Source: Anaspis maculata (lineage: Eukaryota; Arthropoda; Insecta; Coleoptera; Scraptiidae). From it: a stretch of 64,000 bases of DNA. This document shows, piece by piece, positions 23,436 to 34,439 of the stretch; positions within the stretch are counted from its first letter, which is position 1, and each line of letters starts with the position of its first letter. The stretch is from NCBI GenBank assembly GCA_949128115.1, contig OX421964.1:50756601-50820600 (forward strand), given 5' to 3'. The notes beneath the pieces were generated by a model. That model was not told where the DNA came from. It saw only the letters and a list, made by a program, of their open reading frames with translations, and did no database searches. A program made the translations under genes and the position numbers.

Positions 23436-25003
23436 GTAGTACAGGAAAAATAGTGAAAGAATCGGCAAAACCTCGGAATAAATTTGGACGTCATGAAATT
23501 TTTTTTGATATCCTGTCCAGAATTGAGTGCTCTACAACATATCCAAAATCGCCAAAAATCGCATAAGGGGGTTTTGAGTTATTGGAGGGGGGATGAAAAA
23601 TTGCTACTTAAAATGGAGAGGATGAAACCCGTCAATTCATTGAAAGCAAATACGTTACAATTCGACGCATCATATCCCGCTGATACCATTTTGGCACAAA
23701 AAGTGTCGATCATTGTAGAGGGGGGTCGTGGGGGGGGGCGAAGCTCTGCTAGGTGGTCGAATTTGTTTTTCTGGCCATGTAGATCCGATCACGACAAGCT
23801 TAGTATCTTTTCCGACTGAATTCAATCTCCTAAACTCGAATTTGATGTGTAAATTTGGATGAAAACAAGTTTGAACATGTTAACTTGGGAAAACTTGTTC
23901 TTTCTTTGACAATTTTGACAATTTTTTTTCACTGTTAGATGTTTATCTTTGAAAATATTTCAAATATTTTTATTTGTTTCTCGAGTCTAAAAATCGATTT
24001 GAACTTGAGCCGGCGCGGCGCGTCGTCTACTAGGCACTGAATTATTGAAGAAGTAACTACTCATCTTTGAAAATTGGAGGATCTGTGCAGAATTGGATTC
24101 CCTATAACATTACAAAATCGCCATGAATCGCACTGCAGGGTTTTGAGTTATTTAAGGGGAGAGGTAACATTTCATAGAGTATGAATCTTGCCAAAATGTT
24201 ATCCTCCTCCTCGAATAACTCAAAATCCTGCATTGCGATTCATGGTGATTTTGTTCACGTTATAGGGAATTCAGTTTTGCACAAATCCTCGAATTTTCAA
24301 AAATGAGTTATTATTTTTCCAATAGTTTGAGTTACTTTCATTTAAAGGTGCATGTTGTAGTGTTCTGGTCAGTAGTAGAAACCGCGCCAGGCCGGCTCAG
24401 GTTCAAATCGATTTTTTCAAGTCAACAAACAAAACTATACATCGAGTGGATAATTTTCGTGAAGAATACACTTCAATTTAATGGTCCCTGAAAATTTTCT
24501 GAAAATGAACACCTCCAACAGTAAAAAAAAAATCGTCAAAATTGTCAAAGAAAAAACAAGTTTTCTCAAGTTAACTTGTTCAAACTTGTTTTCATCCAGA
24601 TTTACACATCGGATACGAGTTCAGTAGATTGAAGTTGGTCGAAAAAGATACCAATCTTGTCGTGATCGTTTCTACAACAAAATGGATCACCTAGCAGAGC
24701 TGCGCCCCCCACTACTCCCCTTCAACAATGATGGACACTTTTTGTGCCAAAATGGTATCAACGGGATATGATACGTCGAACTATAATGTATTTGCATCCA
24801 ATGGATTGACGGGTTCCATCCCCTCCATTTTTAGCTGCAATTTTTTACCCCCCCCCCCCCCTCCAATAACTCAAAACCCCCGGGTGCGATTTTTGGCGAT
24901 TTTGGATAATATGTTGTAGAGCACTCAATTCTGAACAAAATATCAAATTTTCAGGACGTCCATATTTTTTCCTAGGTTGAAATCTATCTTTCTTGTACTA
25001 TAG
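23436..25003. mobile_element. Giant near-palindrome (foldback element, about 1.55 kb)
   Basis: The sequence from about 23436 to 24205 is the approximate reverse complement of about 24235 to 25003. Matching words include GGACGTC, AGAATTGAGTGCTCTACAAC, CCAAAATCGCC, AACTCAAAACC and GCACAAAAAGTGTC with their inverses. Pairing runs right to the centre, leaving a loop of roughly 20 bases near 24220. CACCCTG at 25087-25093, followed by TA, could be the true right tip; no left partner was found. It is non-coding. Confidence 0.85.
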
Positions 25004-25099
25004 GTGAACCAGCAAAATTTTAATCGATTCTGTATTAATTTTTTTCGCGAGATATGGTCAATCAGTTTCCGGTCAAACGCGTAAATCACCCTGTATACT

Positions 25100-25966
25100 T
25101 ATCGGTAACGGAAAACGGAATAGGTACCTGAGGAAACTTCACACACAGTATTACAGTGCAGATTCTGATTTGCCCTCGAATTTGCCTAATAACTCTCTGT
25201 TGTCCATCTAGTGAGAACACCATCAGTGGTTGCGGCTACTAGGAATCTTGGGTAGGTACCAAATAAGGTTCCCCCGGACCCTGCGACCCTGGAGGGGAGA
25301 GAGAATGAGGAATGGATGTGATGTACCTAACCTACCTAACTGAAATGGGGATGGAAAAACTGAGGGGAAAACTAAAAGGTCTGAATCAATTGAAAAAGAT
25401 TATTAGCAACGACTATCGACTAAACAAGACCACCATGATGATGATCGATAACAGAAACCTCAAATAAGTACCTACCACAACCGCATACGCATTGTGGTAC
25501 GGCATTGTGACTTTTCAACTCCGACAGTCCGCCCAGTCCGCTCCGCCACAAACTGCAAGTGTAGTGTGGAGTACGTGTGACTCGTGTGAGTGTAGTGCAC
25601 CAGTACAAAACTACAAAAGTGAATTGCAAAGCAGGAATGGGTAATAATAAAGTGGTACCTGCGATACCATTTGTACTAACTGCTTACTGTTAGATAGTGT
25701 GTTGATGCCATGAACTACAAATTGATGTTCGAGCTAGTAGTGCTTCCTCGAGTGTTTCCAAGTCCGACACTCAATCACCCAATTCCTGCAGGTACAAGCA
25801 CGGGACACGGGATGTAGTGTTTCATCAGCTTCTTGGACACATTCACCAGGTAAATACACACAGACAATCCACTAATCACCACCCACCACCCACTATCACT
25901 AACCTATACCTAAGTTGATATGTTTCATTTACACCTCGGTTTACACAATCTTGGCTTTTCACGAAA
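25100..25966. other. Stretch without recognised genes
   Basis: Several GTAGGTACC-type words and a short G/C-rich segment near 25.27 kb, but no coding motif or repeat boundary. Confidence 0.4.
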
Positions 25967-27259
25967 GCGCTGAACAGTGGCGTATTTAGAGACTTGGGAT
26001 GGGGGGGGGGGCAAGGTGATTTTTTTTTAAATAAAGATACGTGAGACGGTGTTTGTGGGGGGGGGGGTGAACAGAAGGCAGACAAAATGCCTCCATCCAT
26101 CAATAAACAGCAACGATTTGGACTAATAGTAATTATTGTGTAGAAGGGTAGAACGTTATTATACAGGGTGTCCGTTTTTCGAGGCTAAGCATGGGTATCT
26201 CGCTTATCTTTAGAGATACAGAGTCGGTTAAATTAGAAAAAAGTTGCTAATTTTCATGACGATCAATGATCCAAGAAGATATTTGACTTGTCAGTTTTAG
26301 TTTTCGAGATATCGAGAAAAAACAGAAAATTGTAATTTTTGTTTTTATTTTTTATTTGAAAAACGGTTGAAGGTAGCCTTTTCTAATTAAGACATTGTGA
26401 AGGCTTTTTTTCAAGGGGAATTCAATGTTGGCAAAATTTTCATTCTAGCTTTCCAAACAACCGAGATATGACATTCAACTTTTTTTTTTCTTATGGGCGC
26501 CATATTGGATTTTGACATTTTTGAATACAATTTTATTTTCTGGTTACAACGATGTGTCACATGCCACTGTTGAATTCATGCTTTAGAGCAAAAAATTTAT
26601 TTTTTATTTTTCAAAGAGTGCTTTGGAAACGAAATCAGCACCGACAATAAAAAAAACGTAAATGTCAAACATTTATTCAACAATGACATGTGGCACATCG
26701 TTCTAACCGGAAAATAATACCGTATTCAAAAATATCAAAATCCAATATGGCGCCCATTAGAGAAAAAAGTTGAATGTCGTATCTCGGTCGCTTTAAAAGC
26801 TAAAATAAAGATTTTGGCAGCTTTGAATTCCCCTTGAAAAAGTGCACTGACAATGTCTAGATTAAACAAGGTCACCTTCAACCGTTTTTTGAATAAAAAA
26901 TTAAAACAAAAATTCAAATTCCTGTTTTTCCACGATATCTCAAAAACGAAAATCGATACGTCAAATTTCTTTTTGGATTATTGATCGTCATGAAAATGCG
27001 CAACTTTTTCCTAATTTGACCGACTTTGTATCTCTCTAGATAAGCGAGATACCCATGCTTAGCCTCGAAAAACGGACACCCTGTATACGTATTATACAAC
27101 GTAATTAGGTATACATTTTCAAATTTTCAACATTATGGGAGCGCGCCTGTTATTTTGCCGGTATGACTTCTTCTTCTTCTTATTATTATCATTATTACAG
27201 ATCGATGGGGGGGCACATGCCCCCCATGCCACCCCCATAAATACGCCACTGGCGCTGAA
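25967..27259. mobile_element. Non-autonomous hAT element with 8-bp target duplication
   Basis: The element spans 25975-27251. It begins CAGTGGCGTATTTAG and ends AATACGCCACTG, perfect inverted tips of hAT type. The identical 8-mer GCGCTGAA lies directly outside both ends (25967-25974, 27252-27259). It encodes no transposase. Most of its interior is a second, TA-flanked foldback inserted into it (26162-27085). G-rich runs follow each tip. Confidence 0.92.
26162..27085. mobile_element. TA-flanked foldback element CAGGGTGTCCG (920 bp), nested in a hAT MITE
   Basis: The tips CAGGGTGTCCGTTTTTCGAG (from 26164) and its inverse (ending 27083) are flanked by TA. The arms pair over about 420 bp each, past the shared word GGCGCCATATTGGATTTTG, leaving a loop of about 100 bases near 26620. 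It is non-coding. It belongs with the other CAGGGTG/TA elements in this window by tip sequence and size. Confidence 0.9.
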
Positions 27260-27289
27260 GTATGAAAGCGCTGAAGGGCCATGTTGAAG

Positions 27290-27785
27290 AGAACATTTTG
27301 AAATGCAAGTTACTTAGTATCCTGCAATGCAAGTTAGGCTCGAAGTTAGGTAGGTATCCTGCCTCGTATCCTGCAATACAAGTTAGTATCCTGCAATGCA
27401 AGTTAGTACCTATTTTCCAATACAAATTCGTAACCTGCAATGCAAGTTAGTATCCTGAAATGCAAATTAGTTATCTTGCATTGCAAGTTAACATCATGCA
27501 AAGTGCAAGTTAGTATATTATTGCAATGTAACTTAGCTACCTTGCAATAAAAGTTAGGTATTCTGCAATCCAAGTTAGTATCCTTTGCAATGCAAGTTAG
27601 GTATCCTGCCGAGTATTCTGCAATGCAACTTTAGTAGGTATCCTGCATTGCAAGATAGGTATCCTGCAAGCGAAGTTAGTAACCTGCAATGCAAGACAGG
27701 ATCCGGCAATGTAAGTTGGTACCTACCCTGCAATGTAAGTTATCTCCTGCAATGCAAGTTAGTATCTAGCAATGCAAGTTACAAG
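27290..27785 (+). repeat. 20-bp minisatellite (CCTGCAATGCAAGTTAGTAT)n
   Basis: About 25 diverged head-to-tail copies of a 20-bp unit resembling CCTGCAATGCAAGTTAGTAT, with length changes between copies. Open frames of 62-81 codons through it are only products of the repetition. It starts 30 bases after the hAT target duplication. Confidence 0.9.
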
Positions 27786-27856
27786 AGGGATTCTGATAAA
27801 TTTTGCGGTCGGAAATAAGTCGACCCCATGGCCGGAAAAACAGCAGATTGTCAGAA

Positions 27857-27905
27857 ATAATATGGCGCTTTTCTTGAGGAAACAGGACGAAAAGCGCCAT
27901 ATTAT
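27857..27905. repeat. Perfect 17-bp stem hairpin
   Basis: ATAATATGGCGCTTTTC at 27857-27873 is the exact reverse complement of 27889-27905, with a 15-base loop. Its nature is unknown; candidates are a small MITE core or a structured RNA. Confidence 0.7.
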
Positions 27906-28733
27906 ACATTAAGAAGGACAAAGAAACTGATCAAAATTATCAGAAATGTATCCGCAATTACTTTGAGTTGATAAGCTATTTCGCGTTTGGGCAGCAGGGC
28001 AGCTGCGCATGCGTGAGGGTGACAAAAAAAAATCGTACACCTGTCAATTTAAATGGCAACTCCGCATACTCTGTCTACCCTCCTGACAAGCTATTGTTTC
28101 CTGGCTGTCACTGTCAGTTTAGTGTCAATGACTCGTTACGCATTTAACGTTCTTCACGAGTTCATGGCTTGCGGTAGGCATAGACGGTGGCAAACATCGC
28201 ATTGCACTTTCACTTTTCACGTCACTCTTTGTGTAAATATCTTATTTCATCCGAATATCTTGAACATCAATGATTTACTGAGAAAAAGTTTTCATGAAAT
28301 CGATCACTACTTTAGGATATTTAAGAAAATTCAAACGCGGTTAGTTTCATCTGAACCCTTAGATGCCCAAGCGGGGTAACTTGGGTCCCCCAGATTCGGA
28401 AATTTGGCTGTAACTTTTTTGAGCTAGGGATAAGGCAGCTCATCTCACAGCTAATTGTCAAATGGAATGTCAGGTTATGTCTCATTGTCAAGTTTTAAAA
28501 ACTGCAGCACAGGGTGTGAAAATCTTGAATAAATAAGGTGAGTGGGCCGCCAAAGTACCTCACTTAGGTATTTATGTGAATTCTAATAATTCCGCAAGCA
28601 AAGTGATCCGCGATACTTGTTGAAAAATTTTCTGCGAAGCCCACCGGCAAAAAGTTACTTCTGTCATGTCCTCGGTCATGTCTTTTGATTTGCTACAAAA
28701 AGAATCATCTTTTTTTCTTTCCGATTTCGGTCA
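27906..28733. other. Stretch without recognised genes
   Basis: Nothing recognisable. A 108-codon open frame at 28053-28379 has no known domain. Confidence 0.35.
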
Positions 28734-28950
28734 TAATAGTCCGGGAGCCCACTGCAAAATTCTGGGTCGATCGCTTTTATGAAGAATTTCTGTTTCAATG
28801 GATAGTGGGCAATACGATGAATCTTCCGATACCCGACAGCCACCTTCCATCCCCTGCTATAAGGGTCGCCGCCGGTTTTAAAGATGCCCATTTTGAATCA
28901 TTTTTTACACCTCTTGCTTATATAAAAAAATGTCACAATGACTGACAGAA

Positions 28951-29023
28951 GGCGAGATGGTCGAGTGGTCTAGATAAAAGTAAACGAATTCAAAGGTCAG
29001 AGGTTCTAATCTCCGCGAATACC
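28951..29023 (+). repeat. tRNA-Leu-like sequence in the left arm
   Basis: 73 bases starting GGCGAGATGGTCGAGTGGTC (box-A-like, as in leucine and serine tRNAs) and containing a box-B-like GGTTCTAATCTCC. The T stem and acceptor stem do not pair fully, so it is a derivative and not a working tRNA. Confidence 0.55.
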
Positions 29024-29617
29024 TTTTTTTTATTCTTTTTTTTTCGCATTTTAAAAGCTTGACAGACACATATCACTGTTTAATACAAAGATATCATTTT
29101 CAGTAGTTGAAGATGTTATTTCCCAGCATAAAAAACGGCTGAAACAGACTGCGGATCAGCTGCAGAGCGGAAGAGAAACAACAGATAAATTCTTTTGGCG
29201 TGAGTTACTGCCAAATCTGTGCAGCTAAAAACGTAACAGAAAAATTAGTTATTTAAATCTGAGCTGGCAAGAGAATGAGGGTCTTTTTTCAAAAAATATA
29301 TGAATATTTTGAAAAAAAATCGAGTTTTTTGGATTCTGAAATTTTGAAATACATACTTATACACTTTTACACCTGATTTTAGGAAACCCTTATTTTTTTC
29401 AATTCTCCACACTCCACTGGTTTTCATGGCACTCACGTTTGAAGAAAGAGCACTATACTAGGAAATGCCGTATTTTTTGTGTGAAAAAACGGCAGCATTA
29501 ATAAATTTAGCGACGAAAGTTACTCCAAATTGAGAAACGTCGTCCAATTCTGCAATTTTAAAAAGTTCAAGTAAGTCAAGCTTTTTAAATGCGAAAAAAA
29601 AAAAGAATTAAGAAAGA

Positions 29618-29690
29618 GGTATTCGCGGAGATTAGAACCTCTGACTTTTGAATTCGTTTACTTTGATCTAGACCACTCGACCATGTCGCC
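29618..29690 (-). repeat. tRNA-Leu-like sequence in the right arm
   Basis: This is the 73-base inverse counterpart of 28951-29023, nearly identical, on the minus strand. It shows that the tRNA-like part belongs to the mobile unit's arms. Confidence 0.55.
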
Positions 29691-30017
29691 TTCTGTCAAT
29701 CATTGTGACATTTTTTTATATAAGCAAGAGGTGTAAAAAATGATTCAAAATGAGCATCTTTGAAACCGGTGGCGACCCTTATAGCAGGGGATGCAAGGCA
29801 GCGACGCGCCGCATGTGTTGGGTGCCCGTGTGCAAAACTTGAATGGGTGCCCCAGAGAGGGTAAATAACGCAGGCGAAACGGAAAATGCGCCGCAGGCGA
29901 AATTTTTTTAGAATAATAATAATAAAATGCTAATAATGATACAAAAAGGGCGGTTTTGGAAACAGGAGTATGAATTCAAAAACAATGCCAACTACTGTTT
30001 TATTCAAAAAATAATTT

Positions 30018-31964
30018 TTACAAAAATTCAGTTCTCCGAACTTTTATTTCTGAAAACTTCTTTATAACATTATGAAGATCTATTTCTTCTAGAACTTCGT
30101 TTTCAATCGATATAGTAGATAAATTCACTAATCTCTCTTGTGTGGTTGTTGTTCGTAAATAGTTTTTTATTATTTTTAATTTTGAAAATGATCGTTCGCA
30201 TGATGCCACACTCACAGATTGAGTTAAAACAATGCGCAATGCAATGACAACATTTGGAAATGAGGACGCTAGACCATTTTGAAAAATAAATTGTAGTACT
30301 TCATATGCAGGCATGTTGATTTCAACTAAATTTCTCAATGTTTTGATTTCTTCGAATAGATCAATTCCATCAATATCGGAACGCTTGGGCATAACATCTG
30401 TTGTTAGTTTAAGATGCAAATCTTTGCAATGCTGCATCAACTGTTGGTCATTTACGTTTTTCAACGCTGAAATATTGAAGAGAAACTCAAAATCTTTACA
30501 ATACTTCTCTAACAAATCAAATCTTTCATTCACAGAGTTTATTGCAGTATCCAAAATAACAAAGAAAAAATTGACTTTGAAACACTGTTTTGGATCGTTT
30601 ACGGATTCATCCTCGTGCTCATAAGAGAATTGTGTTTTTTTCTTCCTTCTACGGGTGGCACTCAAGTTTGCGAATTCTGACTCAACCTCCATATCATCAG
30701 CGATTTGCTTAGCAGAATTCACCATTCCATCAAATCCATCGTCCGATCGTTTACTTTTCAAAAATGCAAGTAATTTATTCAAAAGATCGACGCATACGGA
30801 AATGTTCGTGGATGGATCTTGCATTACTTTGCTTACCACATTTATTTGAGCCAATATGTCATGCCAAATCACAACCGAACAAATAAATTGAAAAGAATGG
30901 ATTTTGTTTGCTAAACATTTGGCGCGGTGACGCGAATCCATATCTTTAGAAGCATCTTCCGAGATGTCTAATAAAGCATCGTATACGTTTTCAAGTTCGT
31001 GTCTCAAGGGTCTTAGGGCTTCGATGCGACTTTCCCATCTAGTTTGTGAAACGGATTTTACTGTAAGAGTTTTCAGTTTTTGGCACAAAATATGCCACCG
31101 TTGTGTAGAAGATGACAAAAACACGTACAACTCTTGAACGTTACTAAAAAAATCTACTGTTTCAAGATTGATTTTAGCAGCATCGTTGACTACCAAGTTT
31201 AAGCTATGAGCTGCGCAAGGTACAAAAAATGCAAGAGAATTTACATTGAGGATTTTTCGTTGCAATCCGTTATGTATACCCCGCATATTTGCTCCGTTAT
31301 CGTAGGCTTGTCCACGCATATCGGATATATTCAAATTGAACTTCTTAAAGGTGTCAAACACAAAAGAGCTTAATCCCTCACCTGTCGAATCAGTTATTGC
31401 ATGGAACCCCAAAAAATGTTCACGAACTTCCACTTGCTTAGTTTGGTTGTTTAGGTATACAACTCGAACAATGATTGAAATTTGTTCAACATGGCCCGCA
31501 TCGGGGGTACAATCTAACAATAAACAAAAATATTTACACGCGCGTATTATTTCTAAAATTTTTTCAGATATTTCAGACGAGAGAATTCCTAAAATTTCAT
31601 TCTGAATTTTATCACCTAGATAGGTAGGCATGTATTTCCTTTGGTCTTTGGATTTTTGTACTCGTCTGATATGTTCCGATAGTACGGGGTCAAATTTTGA
31701 AATACATTCAATCAATTTTAAAAAATTGCCGTTATTCCTTTCGAACAGTACGTTAGATGATCCACGCAATGCTAAATTTTGAGAGGCAAGAAATTTTATA
31801 CATTGTATTATCCGTTCCAGAACATCGTACCAGTGTTTTTTTTCCGCGTCAAAGATTTGTTGCTGATATCTATCTATTGTTCTATGCTTTTCCAACGACC
31901 TTGTTAAATCCATCCACTTCTTATAAGTTGAAAAATGTGAATGACTTTTTTCATGACGAGACAA
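30018..31964 (-). pseudogene. hAT transposase, C-terminal 648 residues (DUF4371 to hAT dimerisation domain)
   Basis: This is the downstream part of a transposase whose start lies at 34431. The listed first codon (TTG) is just the insertion junction. Visible features: a DUF4371-type core with the first catalytic aspartate in FCLLLDCTPDAG (about residue 150), the second in GQAYDNGANMRG, and a glutamate in SCERSFSKLKIIKNYLR near the C-terminus, followed by the hAT dimerisation region. The sequence order resembles zinc finger MYM-type protein 1-like transposases common in hemipteran genomes. No internal stops or frameshifts were seen, so only the RT insertion breaks the gene. Confidence 0.9.
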
Positions 31965-31967
31965 TAT

Positions 31968-33705
31968 TCAGATTCAGATTCAGATTCTTTATTAGCTCTT
32001 CAATAAATTACAAAACATATAATTAAAATATTGCATCCATGGGTTGCAAATGAGCATCGTCAATGTATAGTATAAATAAACACATAAATAGAAATATAAT
32101 AAATATTAACATATAATAGAATAATAATCATCCAATGTGAATGGACAAACGGACAAAAAATCAATGATAAAATATCAGACCATCTCGGCATCAAGAAACT
32201 CATTGATAGAATAAAATGGCCTTTCGATTAGCAACCCTCTGACAGCCCTTTTGAACTTCTTGCTGTCGGCAATTGTTTTCAACCGATCAGGGAGTTTGTT
32301 AAACAAAATTAAAGAAACTATCCTGTGACTCCTTCCTGTCAGCGCAAGTTTGTGAAAAGGCACGATGAGAGTGTGAGCAGCGTCCCTCAGATGGTATTTA
32401 GAGCAGGTCTGTCTCTGGTAGGTGGTAAGCAGGTATCGGTTCGCGTGAACATGTGTAACACAGGCAAGAATATACTCAGCCACAACAGTCATTATGCGTA
32501 AGCTGCAGAAAAGCAAACGACAAGTTTCACGAGGAGGGGTGAATGTCATGAGACGCAGAATGCGCTTCTGGAGCCTCATCACCTCCCCAATCCCGCTGCA
32601 GTTACCCCACAAGAGAAGACCATAGCTCAAAATTGAGTGGACATGAGCATAGTAATACATTCTCAGTGGCATCAAATCAACTCTTTTGCGGAGCTGCGAC
32701 AATACAAAACATGACGAAGACAGCCTGGCAAGAACATAATCAACATGTACCCGCCAAGTCAGATGCGCGTCGAGATAAAGTCCCAAGAACTTCACAGACT
32801 GAACTTGGGGTATGCTACGTCCCCGAAACCTCACGAGCAGACTATCATCGCAGCTCCGTGGAGAGAATCTAACCAGGTTTGTCTTTGTGGAGTTTAGGTG
32901 TAAACCGTTCTCCCCACAATAGTCGACCATGCCAGACACAGCAGCAGCTGACCTACGGCTTAGCTCTGCAGAATCACGAGAGTCCACAGCAACTGTGGTG
33001 TCATCGGCAAACAGCGTCAGAAGTGAGTCCTTCATGTTTAAATCATTTATGAAAATGAGAAAGAGAAGAGGCCCCAGGATACTACCCTGGGGCACACCTG
33101 CATTCAGGTGTTTGTATTGAGACTCACCCCTAACGCCGCCCCGGCCCAACGACACGTACTGCACCCTACCAGAAAGGTAACTCCGGAGCCAGCTGATGGC
33201 TGGCCCCCTAACACCGTACCTGCCAATTTTCTGAAGCAGCCGCTCATGTGATATGACATCAAAAGCCTTAGTCAGATCAAAAAACAAACAGGCTGTGTGC
33301 TCTCCACGCTCAAAACTGTCAAGGATGTAATTGTACAGCGATAAAATAGCATCAATAGTGGACCTGCCCTTTCTAAAACCAAACTGCAGCTCAGAAAAAA
33401 GATTATTGGTCTCAAAGTACCTTATCAAGCGAGAATAGAAAGCCCTTTCATAGATCTTCGAAAAAACCGACAGAAGAGCTATCGGCCTGTAACTGGAAAT
33501 CTTGGATTTATCCCTCTTCTTAGGGACAGGAACTACCTTGGCAAGCTTCAACTGATCCGGAAAGCGACCCTCAGAGAAAGAAACATTTATGAGCTCAACA
33601 AGCGGCTCGCAAATATAATCCACAGCGTGAAGCAGCAAGGAACAAGGTATTTCATCAAAGCCTGCTGAATCCTTTTTGGATACATCACGGATGATCTGTC
33701 TCACA
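31968..33705 (-). mobile_element. 5'-truncated non-LTR retrotransposon inserted in the hAT transposase
   Basis: The insertion runs between hAT codons. Its 3' end (low-coordinate side) carries a tandem hexamer tail, (GAATCT)3, preceded by an AATAAA-like word. Its 5' end stops abruptly within the reverse-transcriptase region. A shared ATA occurs at both junctions (TAT at 31965-31967 and 33706-33708), either a very short target duplication or overlap. Removing the insert restores the transposase frame exactly. Confidence 0.88.
32175..33704 (-). pseudogene. Non-LTR reverse transcriptase, Jockey/CR1 group, 5'-truncated
   Basis: 509 codons with no stop. Motifs: KDSAGFDEIP at the start, SYRPIALLSVFSKIYE, FGFRKGRSTIDAI, FFDLTKAFD (motif A aspartates), GVPQGSILGPLLF (motif B), LFADDTTV (motif C with the catalytic pair), and a thumb/connector ending that includes CRLLFCSLRI. 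No endonuclease precedes it because the copy is truncated at the 5' end; the first codon is merely the junction. It would have copied its own RNA at the nick. The precise clade was not determined. The uninterrupted frame suggests recent insertion. Confidence 0.9.
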
Positions 33706-33709
33706 TATC

Positions 33710-34431
33710 ATTGACAAATGTTGCCAGTCTTGAGTTCCTTTGACCAAAGGATTTGATTCATATTTTTGAGGTTCAAAAATTTTGCAGCAAAAACAGAATA
33801 CCGCATTTTTACATTTAGAATACAAAAGCCAATATCTCTCCATTTTTTCTCCGTTCGGTAAAATTTTTTGATAGTAAATATCAGAAAATTTTCGTTTTTT
33901 ATCGTCCAAGGGATAAGATTGGTTTTTCACCTGAATTGGCAAGTTTTGGAGTAATACTTGAATTTCAGCATTAGAAAAAACAAAAGGCCACAACCCGGGA
34001 TCTTCACTCATGATATGTGAAGATTTTGAAGCATCTTCTTGGACTAAATCTTCGTCTGATTCAATAGAAGCAGATTTTTCAGACGCAACTTCTTGGACTA
34101 AATCTTCGTCAGATTCAATAGAAGCAGATTTTTCAGAGGCAACTTCTTGGTCTGGATTTTCGTCAGGATTCTCATCTTCGGTTTCGCTTACTTCCATGGC
34201 TGATGATTCTTGTTCTGTTGTTTCCTGTTCTGAAGTTTGGGAAGATTCGGGCCCTTCAATTTGATTGGAACTACTTGATGCTCCAGGCACTCCCGGTCCT
34301 TGTAAAGTTTCTGGCTTAGGAAGTTTAAAAAATTTCTCAATACTTCCAGCATTTTTCTCAACAATTTTTCGTTTTGCCAAAAGTTTGAGCCGCTTTTGAT
34401 AGCCAGACAATTGTTTGGTTTTTCGATGCAT
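33710..34431 (-). pseudogene. hAT transposase, N-terminal part with TTF-type zinc finger
   Basis: The start ATG is at 34431 (MHRKTKQLSGYQKRLK). An acidic linker contains a 17-residue tandem duplication (two copies of EVASEKSASIESDEDLV, then QEDAS). A TTF-type zinc-binding region follows (LYSKCKNAVFCFCCKIFEP, then W with HLS). The frame is interrupted after HLS-M-I by the non-LTR insertion; codons on the far side at 31964 continue in the same frame. Together the two parts give about 890 residues, usual for this transposase type. Confidence 0.85.
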
Positions 34432-34439
34432 CCCAGAGT

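Noticed and set aside
27290..27785. CRISPR-like array
   Set aside because: Units are contiguous and diverged with no unique spacers, and the genome is eukaryotic. It is a minisatellite.
34010..34264. 84-codon plus-strand frame opposite the transposase
   Set aside because: It is the antisense shadow of the acidic tandem repeat in the transposase linker.
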